From Argopecten irradians (Eukaryota; Mollusca; Bivalvia; Pectinida; Pectinidae), in contig NC_091144.1 in NCBI RefSeq assembly GCF_041381155.1, positions 37,608,533 through 37,672,532 of the forward strand: a stretch of 64,000 bases of DNA. Direction: 5' to 3'. Position numbers and translations under genes: made by a program. The notes under the pieces were generated by a model. The model was given only the letters and a program-made list of their open reading frames with translations, did not search any database and was not told the DNA's origin. Positions 10,901 through 23,834 of this stretch are shown piece by piece. Within the stretch, counting starts at the first letter, position 1. Each line of letters starts with the position of its first letter.

Positions 10901-13900
10901 GTATTTGCATATTACAGAATTATCTGCCCTTACGTGTAGGTTTTGATTGTGATATCATGTGTTTGCAAGCTTTTCAGAGGAAATATATAACAAATGTGAA
11001 TTTCACTCACAATTTCACTCACATCACAAAATAATGACATCACAATGGAAACCTACTCACAAGGGAGATAACTCGGTAATATACAAAGACAGAATAACTC
11101 AAATTTGTACAATAGCTTTATTTTGTTTTTCTGTTTTGTTATTCACGAATGTGTTAGATTTAGGAAATAGAGAAAAACCAAAATGACCAAAGACCTACGG
11201 TCAACTTCATTATGGTCAGTACCTGAAAACTGCCCCATATGGGTTAAAACTTGTAGCCCAGATGTGGAGGACTAGTAATAAAATACAGTAAAACACGCTT
11301 ATAACAAATACGCTTATAACAAATTCATGGTTGTATAAAATATAGTAATTACCCTGTTAAGGTTATTATAAGATATCTACAATATATATATAACAAACTA
11401 TCCTTATAGCGAAGATTTTGTTGGTCTCCAGGGCCGTTTTCGATTATACGGTTTGACTGGTTAGACCGGGATATTTAGTTGTTCGTTTATGAATTAAAGA
11501 AGGACCTGGTGATTTTATATTGTTTTCAGATGAGCCTTGACAAAGCCCTCACAGACCTGTATCAAAAACTACAGGTCCGTCAGGATTAATACTTGAAATA
11601 ATGACTTTAACAAATAGTCGAACCTGTTGTTCCGAATAAACAAAAACGGCCCTGAGGTACGTATCGCTCACCTGGTTTTTTGTTAGTAATTATCACAAGA
11701 CTCAGACAATTAGAAAAATAAGCAAAATTGACTCCCAAAGTTTAATTTTGAATCACAACCATACAATGATGCTATTGATACCATACAAATATGCTATCCA
11801 ATACATAGGTTCAGAGACAAAGTAATTTATATGAAAATAGTAGCCTAATTGACCTTTTGACCTCGCATCTATTGCCGTCTAAGGCCCCGGGGGTCAGCCC
11901 TATCATTTGTACAATTTCAAATCCCAACCCTATAAGGATGCTACCATTGCATTATAAGTGCTCTTCCATTCTTAGTTGCAGAGAAGAAGTCGTTTATATG
12001 GAAATAGCTAAATTGACCCCTTTTGACCCCCTTCAGGCCCCCGGGGGGTCAGCCCCATCATTTGCAAAATTTTGAATTCAAACCCTATAAGGATGTAACC
12101 ATTGCATTATGAGCGTAATCCCATGTTAAGTTGCAGAGAAAAAGTTATTTATATGGAAATTGACCACTTTTGACCCCGCCCCTCAGGCCCCCGGGGGGTC
12201 AGCCCTATCATTTGCACAATTTTGAATTCCCACACTATAAGGATACTACCATTGTATTATGGGTGCTATAACGTGCTTAGTTTCAGAGAGTAAGTCATTT
12301 ATATGGAAATAGCCAAATTGGCCCCTTTTGACCCCGCCCCTCAGGCCCCCTGGAGGTCAGCCCCATCATTTGTACAATTTTGAATCCCCACCCTATAAGG
12401 ATGCTACCATTGCATTATGGGTGCTATCCCATGCTTGGTTTCAGAGAAGAAGTCGTTTATATGGAAATAGCCAAATTGAACCCTTTTGACCCCGCCCCTC
12501 AGGCCCCCGGGGGTCAGCCACATCATTTGTACAATTTTGAATCCCCAACCTATAAAGATACTACCATTGCATTGTGAGTGCTATCTCATGCTTAGTTTCA
12601 GAGAAGAAGTCGTTTATATGGAAATAGCCAAATTGACCCCATTTGACCCCGCCCCTCAGGCCCCCGGGGGGTCAGCCCCATCATTTGTACAATTTTGAAT
12701 CCCCACCCTATAAGGATGCTACCATTGCATTATGGGTGCTATCCCATGCTTGGTTTCAGAGAAGAAGTCGTTTATATGGAAATAGCCGAATTGACCCCTT
12801 TTGACCCCGCCCCTCAGGCCCCCGGGGGGTCAGCCCCATCATTTGTACAATTTTGAATCCCCACCCTATAACGATGCTACCATTGCATTATGAGTGCTAT
12901 CCCATGCTTAGTTTCAGAGAAGAAGTCGTTTATATGGAAATAGCCAAATTGACCCCATTTGCCCCCGCCCCTCAGGCCCCCGGGGGGTCAGCCCCATCAT
13001 TTGTACAATTTTGAATCCCCACCCTATAAGGATGCTACCATTGCATTATGGGTGCTATTTATTCCCATGCTTGGTTTCAGAGAAGAAGTCGTTTTTATGG
13101 AAATAGCCAAATTGACCCCATTTGACCCCGCCCCTCAGGCCTCCGGGGGGTCAGCCCCAGCATTTGTACAGTTTTTGAATCCCCATCCTATAAGGATGCT
13201 ACCATTGCATTATGGGTGCTATCCCATGCTTGGTTTCAGAGAAGAAGTCGTTTATATGGAAATAGCCAAATTGACCCCTTTTGGCCCCGCCCCTCAGGCC
13301 CCTGGGGGGTCAGCCCCATCATTTGTACAATTTTCAGTTAGTAGCCCATAAGGATGCTACCAGCCAAATTTTGTTGAAATCCGACCAGCGGTTATGGAGA
13401 AGAAGTCGATTGTTGACGGACGGACGGACGGACGACGGACGACGGACGACGGACGCCGGACGCCACGGTATGGCATAAGCTCACCTTGGTCCTTCGGACC
13501 AGGTGAGCTAAAAAAACGGCCCTGAGGTACGTTATAACCGTGTTTTACTGTAGGTTGAAACATCTTTAGCTTCTCACGGCCCTTTAAGTTCAATAAAATA
13601 TCTTTTTTACCAAAGTGGTCCTTTGATCTCTAGTTTAATGTCCATATGTAAATACCTTTAGGCTTGTATGTTATTTCATAAATTAGAAGTTTCAAGATGT
13701 TGAGATTTTAAAACATTTTTCCTTTCAAACAAAAATAAAAAATACAGTCTTAGTAATGACAAAATCTTCTGATGGTTTCATGACAGGGGTCATAGCACAA
13801 CTTTTTACAATTATACGCCTTGATTTATAACAAGGAAAAAATTAACAAAAAATTACCTTTGACTCCGTTGGGGAAGACAACATTGGCCAAGTTTATATGT

Positions 13901-16900
13901 CCCTTTAACACTCGGGTAAAACATTCCTAAATTGAAAACATAGAAAACACAATTAATATAACCGTTAGGATTTCACTATTTGTACTTGATTTAACTCTTA
14001 TTATTTCCTTTGTACTATCAAATATTCCTAGTCAGGTGTTTTTTGTGTATAATTGATTACCCTTTTCACCCCTGAAAATTAACAATGGACTATTCCAATA
14101 AATTGAATTAGAAGAATCCAAATGTGTCTTTAGGGGTGAAGGAGTAACAAATACATTATGCACCAAGATAATAATTTTGCAAATTATCTAATTAAGAATA
14201 TAAACACAGCTGTAAGACTTTTTACACATGTCCTGCAACACAGTATTTAACATCACAAAGGGTTTTAACAATAGACTTGGTTTGTAATTGGAAATCTTGA
14301 CAGTAAAATAAAAAGTCCAGAAATGAAAATAAATAATCCTCACTTTTTGGAAATCTGACGGTGTACCAAAGTGGATAGTTCTAGTCACATCTGTGGTTCC
14401 ATCTCTGAAAACAAATATACACAAAATCTTTTCATGATTTATCTTAGAAATCACTGAAAGCCCTCATGGCCAAAGAGACAAACTGGTTACGGTGTCGGAC
14501 ATTCTATAACTTGCTCTCAATCTACACCTTAGTCTAAATGGAGCAGTGGCCAATTAACTTATTGTACCCCTAAGACTGTACACATTGGTTTGTGAATTTC
14601 TTCAATAAACTAGATATTTATTCCATAAAACAACTAAACAAATGTATATTTTTAACCAACTTTCTTTCGCAGCTACTAAATTTCGTCATTTCCGTTTCAA
14701 CATTTTCGCAGATTTACAATTGTATGGAAATACATTTGAATTTAATTCATGGATATAAACTTTTGCAAACTTATTTGGATCGCAAAATTTAGGAAAATAA
14801 ATCGTACGTGAAATAAAGTTGGTTTACAGTAAATTACAATGTTCCTTACTTGTACTGAGCTCCTGAGTCACATAGATACATTTCCTCTGTAGTCAGTACT
14901 CGGTCGGTTTCTGCCGTCGGTCTGTAACACAAAGTCCATCAACTCATATCTTACAGGAGACAATGGTAATATATATAGTGGCAGAATATTGTGGATTAAT
15001 TTGTAAGATAAAAAATAATTTTCATTCTGGACTCAGATTTATATCCTTTTCCATAAAACGTTGGATTTTCGAGGTCCCAAAACAATGGGATAAAATACAA
15101 TTTCCATCGATTAGCCCACTTTCCACTTATTATGACATCACAAAAATCACCTGAAATGATGACGTCATAGTCAGAGGATGATGGGACTAATCGAGGCACA
15201 TTGTCCTTTACCCAAGCAGCCGTTTTGGTATTTAGAAAACCTGTGTTATTACCATAAAGCCAGATATTTTCGCAATGTCACAAGACATTTGCTCTGATCG
15301 TGAAAATTTAATCAGTGAAATATCTAAGCATTAAAATGCTTTCCATATATTGCAGATCAAAGGCATATGAACGACCATTGCATTACAGGAAAATAACATG
15401 AACCATGCTATGATCTGTACAGGAGACAAAGTTGTATGACTTACTTGTAATGTATAACTGCCCCATGCTCTCCTGTGCTTGAAATTGTTGTAAAACTCAA
15501 ACTAACGTAGTCTTCTTGCCCCCTATAATAAAATTGATATTAATATCGCAATTATTACTTTCTGAAATAAGTTTGATATACCTCTAGGCAGGGATAGACT
15601 TATATTACATGCTAGAATAATGGTATCCTTTATACTACATTTCCCTATTTGTTCAAAATTAAAAATTAATTCATTATCAATTTTGTTAATTAACAGGAGA
15701 AAACTTTTCAATATTTCATGTCTCCAAGATATATAATAAATCCAAGGTTTTAATAAATCATTAAACCTGTTTCATGAAATTAAATTACGAACTTTAATGA
15801 AAACATTTACTGAATATGAACTTAATATAAATAGATCTAATCTAAATTTAATTTTAATTGCAGACAAAACTGTACATCATTAAGTAAAGTTTGCTATTTC
15901 ATGTATTGTTTGATTGTTACCGTTTAATTTCCTCTAGTTTATCAGCAGCCGACACCTCGGTGATGTTTCCTTTTGGAATCTATAATAAAAACATCAGTAC
16001 TCATAATTAGACCACATTGTTAGCGTCACAGAAAGGACATAATTTTCTTCCATACTTGACAGTCAGTCGTTAGGGGAAAGATTAATAGAATCTTACATGG
16101 GTCTGTCAAGTGGACAGGGATATCTCAACCCGAGTGAAAGATTTTGGCTGGTCAACCCAAGGCTTGCCGAGGGTTGGCAGCCAATATCTTTCACAAGGAT
16201 TGAGATATCCCTGTCCATTTGATAGACCCATGTTTGATTCTTTTTCTCACAAACTTTAGTTTTTAGAAACATTTCCAAAGGAATGTCACAGTGCGTCAAA
16301 ACTAATGAGGTCGCCGACAATAGGCATGTTGTGATGGCGGCACTTCATTGTCTAGCACGTGTGAACTGTCTTTTCCCTACCCCGGTAAAAGACAGTTATC
16401 TTTTCTCTAGCAACCGCGGGATAACCTTGTCAAGTATGGGAGATAACTCTGTCTTTCTCAGGGGTAAGGAAAAAAGACAGCTCACACACACTTGAAAATG
16501 ACTTTATCTATACATATGGAGATTACTCTTGTCATTATCATTTCTAAAATTTTATTTACAGTATGGGAGAAAAAATAATCAAACATTGGTATGTCAAGTG
16601 TACAGGAATATCTCAACCCTTGTGACAGATTTTAGCCGTCAACCCTAGGCAAGCCTCCGGTTGACTATGGCAAAAAACTTTCACTCGGGTTGAGATATTC
16701 CTGTACACTCGACAGACCCACGTAAGATTCTATCAATAAAAATCACTATGTATTAAAGTTGTCATGGTTTACATCTCTCCAATAGAAACTGAGACTCCTT
16801 TTTCAGCTGTGATCCAACGCACATGATAATTTGACATATCTACATTGGCAATGGCTAAATAAAGAGAGTATTGCATGTGATCATTTTGAGATAGCTAAAA

Positions 16901-19900
16901 TAGGCTATACCTGATGCCAAATTTATTTGCTTATTACATTATAGGATAGATTGAACACCATAGGTATTTTGTTTTTTTTTGTTTTGTTTTTTTAATTTTC
17001 TTTGCTATTTGTTTCATGCTAAACATAATTTTGCTTCCACAGTGACTTAATATTTGCAATAAAAGGTGATAAAATTTAAGTTTTTTTCTGGTAAAATATG
17101 AAAAAAATAAGTAATCACAAACAAATATCTTTTAGTGCCCAGTGTATGTGGTTAAAACATAAAGTGGAAAGTAAAAAAAAAATATCATTATACAATAATT
17201 TACTCACCTCTCTTTCTAACCAGGAGAAGTACTCACAGAGTGTCACAGCATCTTTGATCTAGGAAACAGATATACAAATACAGTGAAATCTGTCTTAGCA
17301 ACCACCTCTGTATAAAGACCACCTTCTTAATAAGACCACTTTTCCAGCGGCCAAAATGACCAATTTTAACACCATTCAACCTGTGTATAAAGACCACCTG
17401 GCTATAAGGACCATTTTCCCTCTGTTCCTACTACGCAAACGTATCAGTGATTCTAATGATGGGTTATATTTGCCTTTTTCTATTTCTTAAATATTACTTG
17501 TGATCAATTGATAAATTGCAGCTTTTCTGCATCTGGAAGCTCTTCCATTTGTAAGCTAGCTGGAAGATTCTTTTCTTAGGAGAGCTCATTAACTCATTCA
17601 CCCCTGTAGACACATTTAGACTCTTCTAAATCAAAGACTAGACCAGTCCATTATGAAGTTTCAGGGATGAATGAATTAGACAAATAGAGCTGGTCAAAAA
17701 CACTATTGATACATTTTGCAGTCAGACTTATGAAGTCGTGTGCATATAAGGGGAGATAATCCCAGCTTTAAGATTGTTAAGGAAAGCAAACGTGCATACT
17801 GTTCATTGATTTTCACTAATTGGTTGATTATAATTCACAATCTATCAAACATACTCACATGTGCTCTCTTCATTCCCTTAACTTCCACAAGATTTTTCAC
17901 AGCTTTCATCTGAGCGATAGGTGACGGTAGGTTTACCCTTAAAGTCTAGGTAAAAAATAACAACGTATTGGGTACATGTAGTTAGCTCATTTTGTTACTG
18001 ATAACTCATAACAATGCATCTGTATTATATATCCATTTCTCTTTTTTTTTATTTCCTTTTTTATTTTTAATAGATCAATAATTATTAAAATGGAATTGCA
18101 AATAACAATGTAATGTGATTGATTTTTCATTTGAATTCTTTCTCTTTCAATTTTATTTTTTCAAATTAATAAAAAAAAAAAAATTCTTACCTTTGGTATA
18201 GAACTAATGAGGGCATAGCTCGACTTTGAACTTATCTGTGTACAGAAAAAAAGAATTATATCCAATCAGTTATTGATTTCATTTCACCAGAATAGTATTA
18301 AAAGTATTCAGAATATGCAGTCTTATTTTAAGTTTCATGATACAAAGAATACTACATCGCTGATATTGCTCTGATAGAATTACAATGTTTCATTTTAGAG
18401 AAATTACAGAGCCATTTTTAGAATAGATATATATTACCATAAATAAACAAATTCTTTGATACATGTATTGCCTGTAATTAAGATCCACAACAAAACAATA
18501 TCAATGGTAAATCATTTCTATAGATGTGTAACTTACCCATATTTTCCCTTCCACACGGTCTGGTAGACTAGACACAAACTTGCCAATGTCTTTGTAATCG
18601 TGAACTGTAACCTTGATATCGTTCGGAACACTCGAGCCATTCAGCTGTAGATGCTGTTTTACAGCCCCATCAACTTTATCCTCATTTATAAATAGACTGT
18701 AAGGAGGGACAAGCAGACAACATTCAGGGTTAAATTCCATTTCAATGATATAGTTCAATACATTAAGATTAATTCTAAATAATTTTCTTGAAATCGGTTT
18801 ATACATAGGTCTACTATGCACTATAAAAATTTCACTGAAGTTTTAGGCAAGCTAGGGCCATTAGGAGTACTTAATGTTTAGCTTATGCAAAAAAAGTGTT
18901 TTTCTGTCGTAAGTAATTTAAAAAAATAAAATAAAATAAAAGAACATATACATATATCATTACAAAATATTCTACAGAAATTCTACTGTAAACATATTTA
19001 TTTTAGCACAGCCAAATTTTAGCAAAAATGCAAAGGAAACTATAAATTAGGATTTATAAGTGCAGAATCTGATATGAATTAGCCTCATGCGGTGGTTCAA
19101 TATTGAACTGGGAATAGCATAGATATTACATTAAGCGCTCTGTACATGAATTAGCATTTCAAAGAGAGGCCAAACAGCGCTAAAATAAAATAACTGCTAA
19201 AATATTAGTATGATACTGATATAAATACTACCGATTTGTCCGTATGTAAGTGTGGATCCATCAGATCCTGTATATAATAGCATATACTTACTTAACACTG
19301 TCTTGTGTGAGGACAGCATAGGAAAAGAAGACAGGGTTGTACTCAATGTCAGACCCTCTTAGGTTAAATAGATCTAAAAGGTAAAATCATGCCTACTTAA
19401 AATAAACATTTTAATATAAGGTATACTGAGGTTAAGAGTATTCATAATTATTACAGTAAAAAACATTTATATTCAACAAACTTACAAAGAAAATCATTAA
19501 AATAAGAAGAGCTTACAGCTCCTGAGCAACAAAGAATTCATGGTAATAACACAATAATTTTCAAACCTTGACAGGATTCCTATAATACCTTATTCGGCCC
19601 AAAAAGTGCCCATGTCCCTGTAAGCGCCCCTCCCCCTTTTATAGGCCTTAATTTCAATCGTCCACGCATAAATACAGACCAATACTTCACAAAACTTTCT
19701 AGATTTGCAATAATTATGTCTTATTAGCACCTTTTCATTATTTCAATTTTTTAAACGCCCTGGGCACGTATTGGGTCGTATATCTGTAATATGTGTATAA
19801 CGAGCTATGCTTACAACAAAAATGCAATCATTGGTCCCCATAGGTATAAGAAACTGAATGAACTGTCTGACAAGCCTTGTATGGCTGATGTTACAGGATT

Positions 19901-22900
19901 ACAACCTCTTTTCTACCACCAATACTGATAAGATATAAGACTGTACTCACATGCCACCTCATCCAGAGCTGTCACAACCAAGGCTCCACATTTTTCCTTA
20001 CTCATTTTCCCTCGGATAGCAGTCACTTTGTCTTCCCATTTCCTTCCTGGAAAATCCAACAGTTTACATGACATGTATATAAAGGTGGATTCTTACTTAA
20101 GAAACTGTAAAAATCAATATGAAAAAATCATTATTGGTTTATGAGAATGCCTGGCCTAATACTATCTTAACTTTGAACTTTGACCCGTGTTTGACCTCTA
20201 ACTGACATAAATATGCACACTATGAAGCTAGCCCCTTACATGAAATTCATCTCTTATTAACCTATAGATGTAGCCGACCCTGACCTCTAACTGACCTTGA
20301 CAAGCTGACCTATGACCTCTTACCTGTGTAGTTGTCCTGGAGGATAAGAAGTGAGTTGGTGGGAGGGTCGGGTTGATCGTCCCACACCAAATCCACCAAG
20401 TTCTGTGTGATAGGCACCATACTACGGCCTGTACTCTTAAGGTATTTACACATCGGCTTCCAGGCATCTGTTCAACATCAAAACTAGCCTGCTTATTACA
20501 GAGTTATCTCCCTATTACACAGACAAAATAGGTGTATTACAGAGTTATTTTCCCATTACACTGACAAAATTCGTGTAATTCAGAGTTATCTCCCTATTAC
20601 ACAGACAAAATTTGTGTATTACAGAGTTATTTTCCCATTACACTGACAAAATTCGTGTAATTCAGAGTTATCTCCCCATTACACAGAAAAAAATTGTGTA
20701 ATTCAGAGTTATCTCCCTATTACACAGACAAAATTTGTGTATTACAGAGTTATTTTCCCATTACACAGAAAAAATTCGTGTAATTCAGAGTTATCTCCCT
20801 ATTACACAGACAAAATTCGTGTATTACAGAGTTATATCCCCATTACACTGACAAAATTCGTGTAATACAGAGTTATCTCCCCATTACACAGAAAAAAATT
20901 GTATACAAAATTATTACACAAAGTAAGCCATTTTTCAATTGAAATCAAAGAGAGAAATCTTTACCATTTTCATAGTTTCAGTCTGTGTTTTATTCAATGT
21001 AAAGTGAAATTGAGGCCTCAAAAAAGGGGGAGGGACACCTTTAGGGACACGGGGGTGGGGTGTGTGGCTTATTGGGTCAAATAAAGTATAATTATAAACA
21101 TACTTAATAATACTGATCAAATGTTCTCTACACGTAATTGTTATATGCTCTGTTGCCACAAATTTGGAACCAACCAAATTGAAAATTAATTTTTTTATTA
21201 AAAGCACAACAACACAAAAATGTACAAATAAACTTTCATCATCCAATATCTAAAATTATGAATTGATACCCTGCTTACCTAACGACATGAGATAGGGATC
21301 CACTCCAACCTTTCCTCCAACTGGTAGCTCCTACAGCGAAAAACAGCAGAAAAATGTCATGAACATGTTCTTTTTTATAAACACTTCTAAACAGTGAAAA
21401 TACTGAATATTATGGCATGTATATTGCAAGGTAGCTGAATGATACTAAAATAATATAATATTAAGATAATAATAAAAAAACTTAGTTACCATATGAATGA
21501 AGAAGACAATAAATTTATTAAAATATTAATACAGCAAAACCTGCCTTAGCTACCACCTCTGTATAAAGACCACTTGCTTAACTAGACCATTTTTTCCAGG
21601 ATCCCAAATGATAAAATTCAATGCAAGCCAACCTGGCTATAAAGACCACCTGGCTACATGTATATATAAAGACCAGACATCGCAAAAGTTGGAAAAAATG
21701 GTCGGACATTCAGAACGGCAAGGACTGTGAGTAACCCGGACCGAACAAGATTTTGCCGCACAAAACATTAGAGTGAATTTTTTAAGTAAAGATAACTTCC
21801 TGCTATTAGTATCCAAGCAGCTATTTTCATGATTATCTTATGCAGTTTACTTCAGAGATGCCATTTTTACCGACTTCAGGTACTCAATAATTGCCGGACC
21901 GGATTATATATAATAGGCGGTCAAAGTCAAATTTTGCCGGACATGTCTGTTGGACCGGCAAATTTCGCGATGTCTGATTAAGACTATTTTCTGCTATACC
22001 TTGGGTGGTCTTTATAGACAGGTTTGACTGTTATTAATATTCTACATTTGCTCCACCACTGACAAATAGTATTTTGTCTCAATGAAAAACCAGGAACAGA
22101 AAAATTAAGTTTATATTCTACATTTGCTCCACCACTGACAAATAGTAAATTTTTTTCTCAATGAAAAACCAGGAACAGAAAAATTAAGTATTTTCCTTTA
22201 GTTACTTACATTACCACCATTAAAAAGTTTGAGATTCTTAAAACTAACTTGTTGACATGTTTAATTCTGTGGCACTATGTCCTATATAGAATGAAGTACT
22301 GATTGCACATGCACAAAAAGCAAACAAAATTATTTTATATTCTTTTTCCTGTTAGACATATATATCAACATGATTAAACACCAATTATTGTTCAAATGAT
22401 GTGTATCATTTATGCTCTGTCTGCGGTGGAGCATCTTTAAGTGAGAATACAACAGTAATATATTGAACTTACCTTCGCCAGCCATTCAGCTTGAGATGGG
22501 GTGGTCGCCAAACCTGTCTCAGTAGAGAAAAGGAAATCAATAATTAACACAGTCCCGGCAGGTTTATAATATAATAAAATGACTTGTAGATCTGCCGGTA
22601 GGTTTTAAAAACAAGATTTTTCCTGTGTTCCTGTTAAGGATGCTTGTCTCTGAGGTTTCACTTCAGCTGAATTAATAAAGTCTTGTTTGGACCTGGGTTG
22701 AAGTGATTTTGAAATTTTCACATAAGAATTGTCAACATTTGTAGCAATGCTATTTGAAAATGAGTCAAAAATTATTTCTAACTTGTAATGCTTTCCTATG
22801 GATATTTTAAGTTTAGGAATATTCATGAAACTGGGCCTTGCTTGTCATCAATATAAATATTTCGTTACGATAATTGATATAGTTTCCAAACTGACCCATC

Positions 22901-23834
22901 TTCATCAATGTCCAGTTGGAGTCCATTTGTTTCTCCGCCTGTAAAAAGTAACGTCCATCTGTCCACATAGCTGCCTTGGTTTCCGTGACAACAGCAGTAC
23001 CTGGAGATCAAAACAAATAGACATTTTTTTATTGTATTCATTCAAGTGTATTCTATCAAGGCATATTACAGAGTTATCTGTCCTTCTGGGTACATTTGTA
23101 CATGTAGCTATAGGTCTACAATGCGACATCAATATTTTGTGTCCAACAATTTTTTTTTATTACTCAGAAAAGATGATGGTCACAAAAACATGATGTAACA
23201 ATCAAAATTTTCTCTCAAAGGCAGAGATAACTCTGTACTGCGCAAAAGCAGAATAAAGGACTTGCCAGGGAAAATTTAAATTAAGGAAGCTGTCTTAGCA
23301 TTTTTCTGATAAAAATATACCTGATGATCCAGAGAAGCCAGAAACATACATTCTTCTGCAGTCACAAGGGGCGATATATTCACTCTGCAACAGCAATGAT
23401 CACTTAGAAATGATACAATAAAAGTAATACAAAATTTGACATAAGAAGGAAATATTTGCTACATCCTATAATAATATAGGGAAGTCTTGTGGCTGTTATA
23501 AGAATAAAAAAAATCATGGTAAAATTAAATAAAACTCGCAATCATCAATCAGATTTGGTGCAATTTACTAAATGATTGACGTCTGACTTATAAAGGAATT
23601 GTTGCTATGTCAATCCTATTTATTGATGGCCTTTGTTGATAGTTATTGCATTTTAATTTTAGACTTTAGTATATCTTGTTTATAAATGTACAATATTTTC
23701 TATTTGACTTAAAAATCTAACTGTACCTGATGTGCGTCCCCAGATGGAATGATGTAAGCCTGAACAGGCTCTGGTAGAGACTTCATTGCATTCCGCAAAC
23801 GAGCCAAAATAGCTGTAGTATTTTTAGCTGCCAT
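7959..23834 (-). CDS. XPNPEP1: X-prolyl aminopeptidase 1 (cytosolic aminopeptidase P), complete
   Basis: A metallopeptidase of family M24 that removes the N-terminal residue from peptides with proline in position 2. Twenty-two coding exons, 5' to 3': 23727-23834, 23321-23384, 22896-23000, 22473-22513, 21279-21330, 20324-20467, 19951-20046, 19292-19373, 18537-18696, 18191-18235, 17859-17945, 17208-17258, 15921-15979, 15445-15522, 14850-14921, 14344-14404, 13857-13926, 10707-10811, 9963-10034, 9465-9541, 8506-8604, 7959-8078. They sum to 1848 nt: 615 aa plus TGA, close to the 623 aa I recall for human. All junctions are GT-AG and phases agree without any indel. Landmarks: [19 protein letters not shown] near the N-terminus, [30 protein letters not shown], then the catalytic creatinase fold. 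By alignment from memory the metal ligands are D409, D420, H483 (in HGTGHGVG), E518 (SDEPGYYED) and E532. The gene ends with [12 protein letters not shown]. The start is the ATG in ATCACCATGGC, preceded by a 54-nt UTR segment with an acceptor at 23889-23890, so a non-coding first exon lies further upstream. Confidence 0.96.
8679..9220 (+). mobile_element. long SINE-like retroposon in XPNPEP1 intron
   Basis: Flanked by a perfect 12-bp direct repeat ATCTTTGCATTG (8667-8678 and 9221-9232), a target-site duplication. The head (GGCCCTGCAGGTAGGGCG, then CTGCCCCTATTGCATGATCG) differs from the tRNA-headed SINE at 27-246. The 3' end (GTCCTTACATGAACC, CTGTTAATAGGACG, then a CAAA-rich tail) is shared with it. 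The shared tail suggests both use the same LINE machinery. Frames inside it are shadows. Confidence 0.85.
11663..13511. mobile_element. satellite-carrying element inserted into the 11286-13550 MITE
   Basis: A perfect 21-nt direct repeat (11642-11662 and 13512-13532, core ACGGCCCTGAGGTACG) brackets this segment and is read as its target-site duplication. Its ends carry short inverted matches, GCTCACCTGG on the left and CCAGGTGAGC on the right. The body is almost entirely a 158-bp tandem array, then a run of GACGGACGGACG-type repeats near 13415-13460 and a hairpin CCTTGGTCCTTCGGACCAGG. Confidence 0.7.
11810..13350. repeat. ~158-bp tandem satellite, about nine to ten copies
   Basis: The motif CAGAGAAGAAGTCGTTTATA recurs at 12442, 12599, 12757, 12915 and 13237, with variants between and before. 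Spacing is 157-163 bp. Each unit also carries CAGGCCCCCGGGGGGTCAGC and CATTTGTACAATTTTGAATC. Later copies are more alike than the first two or three. Open frames of 65-130 codons crossing it are a by-product of the repeat, not genes. Confidence 0.9.
15064..15242. mobile_element. palindromic foldback MITE (CRE-core family), copy 1
   Basis: The left arm (GAGGTCCCAAAACAATGGG, CCATCGATTAG) and right arm (GACTAATCGAGG, CCGTTTTGGTATTTAG) are inverted. They meet at a centre with TTATGACATCACAAAA and GATGACGTCATAGTCAG. Same family as 24180-24365 and 24431-24620. Intronic in XPNPEP1. The outer ends are approximate. Confidence 0.7.
16086..16732. mobile_element. long-TIR foldback element with palindromic arms
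   Basis: The ends TAGAATCTTAC and GTAAGATTCTA are inverted, and similarity extends about 300 bp inward on each side to GTGTGAACTGTCTTTTCCCT (about 16360) and its mirror near 16465-16486. Each arm holds a second palindrome: left 16103-16231 (GGGATATCTCAACCC ... GATTGAGATATCCC), right 16595-16715. The result is a nested inverted structure. Intronic in XPNPEP1 and non-coding. Confidence 0.8.
17281..17440. mobile_element. TIR MITE fragment (CAGTGAAACCTG family)
   Basis: Starts TA-CAGTGAAATCTGTCTTAG and contains the family hallmark CACCTCTGTATAAAGACCACC and AATAAGACCACTTTT. The right terminal repeat is missing, so it is truncated. Other copies are at 21532, 25828, 27846 and 35168. Confidence 0.65.
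20499..20905. repeat. 41-bp minisatellite, about ten units
   Basis: Units of 41 bp follow the pattern ACAGAGTTATCTCCC-(C/T)ATTACAC-GACAAAATTCGTGTAATT. Two unit variants (CTCCCTATTACACAGA and TTCCCATTACACTGA) partly alternate, giving an 82-bp higher-order period. It lies in an XPNPEP1 intron, 32 bp upstream of exon 20324-20467. Confidence 0.9.
21532..22030. mobile_element. complete TIR MITE (CAGTGAAACCTG family)
   Basis: The left end CAGCAAAACCTGCCTTAGC and right end TATAGACAGGTTTGACTG are inverted terminal repeats, preceded by TA. Internal hallmark motifs (TGTATAAAGACCAC and GGTCTTTATAGACAGG) match the other copies. About 500 bp, with no transposase frame. Intronic in XPNPEP1. Confidence 0.75.
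22033..22190. repeat. two-copy ~80-bp tandem duplication
   Basis: Both units run from ATTCTACATTTGCTCCACCA to CAGGAACAGAAAAATTAAGT; the second has an extra run of T. It directly follows the MITE end at 22030, so it may have arisen during or after that insertion. Confidence 0.85.

Larger units (their letters stand above)
11286..13550. mobile_element. TA-flanked TIR element (mariner/pogo-like MITE), interrupted
   Basis: The left end CAGTAAAACACGCTTATAA and the right end TTATAACCGTGTTTTACTG are near-perfect inverted repeats, each bordered by TA, as expected for Tc1/mariner/pogo-type insertion. The interior 11305-11641 is non-coding. The element was then split by the insertion at 11663-13511. 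It lies in an XPNPEP1 intron (between exons 13857-13926 and 10707-10811). Confidence 0.75.

Noticed and set aside
12959-13351. 130-codon plus-strand frame with repeated [18 protein letters not shown]
   Set aside because: Produced by the 158-bp satellite; the same text appears in two frames and the unit length varies, so it is not a repeat protein gene.
20475-20905. CRISPR-like array (41-bp regular repeats)
   Set aside because: Direct tandem minisatellite with no unique spacers, in an animal intron.
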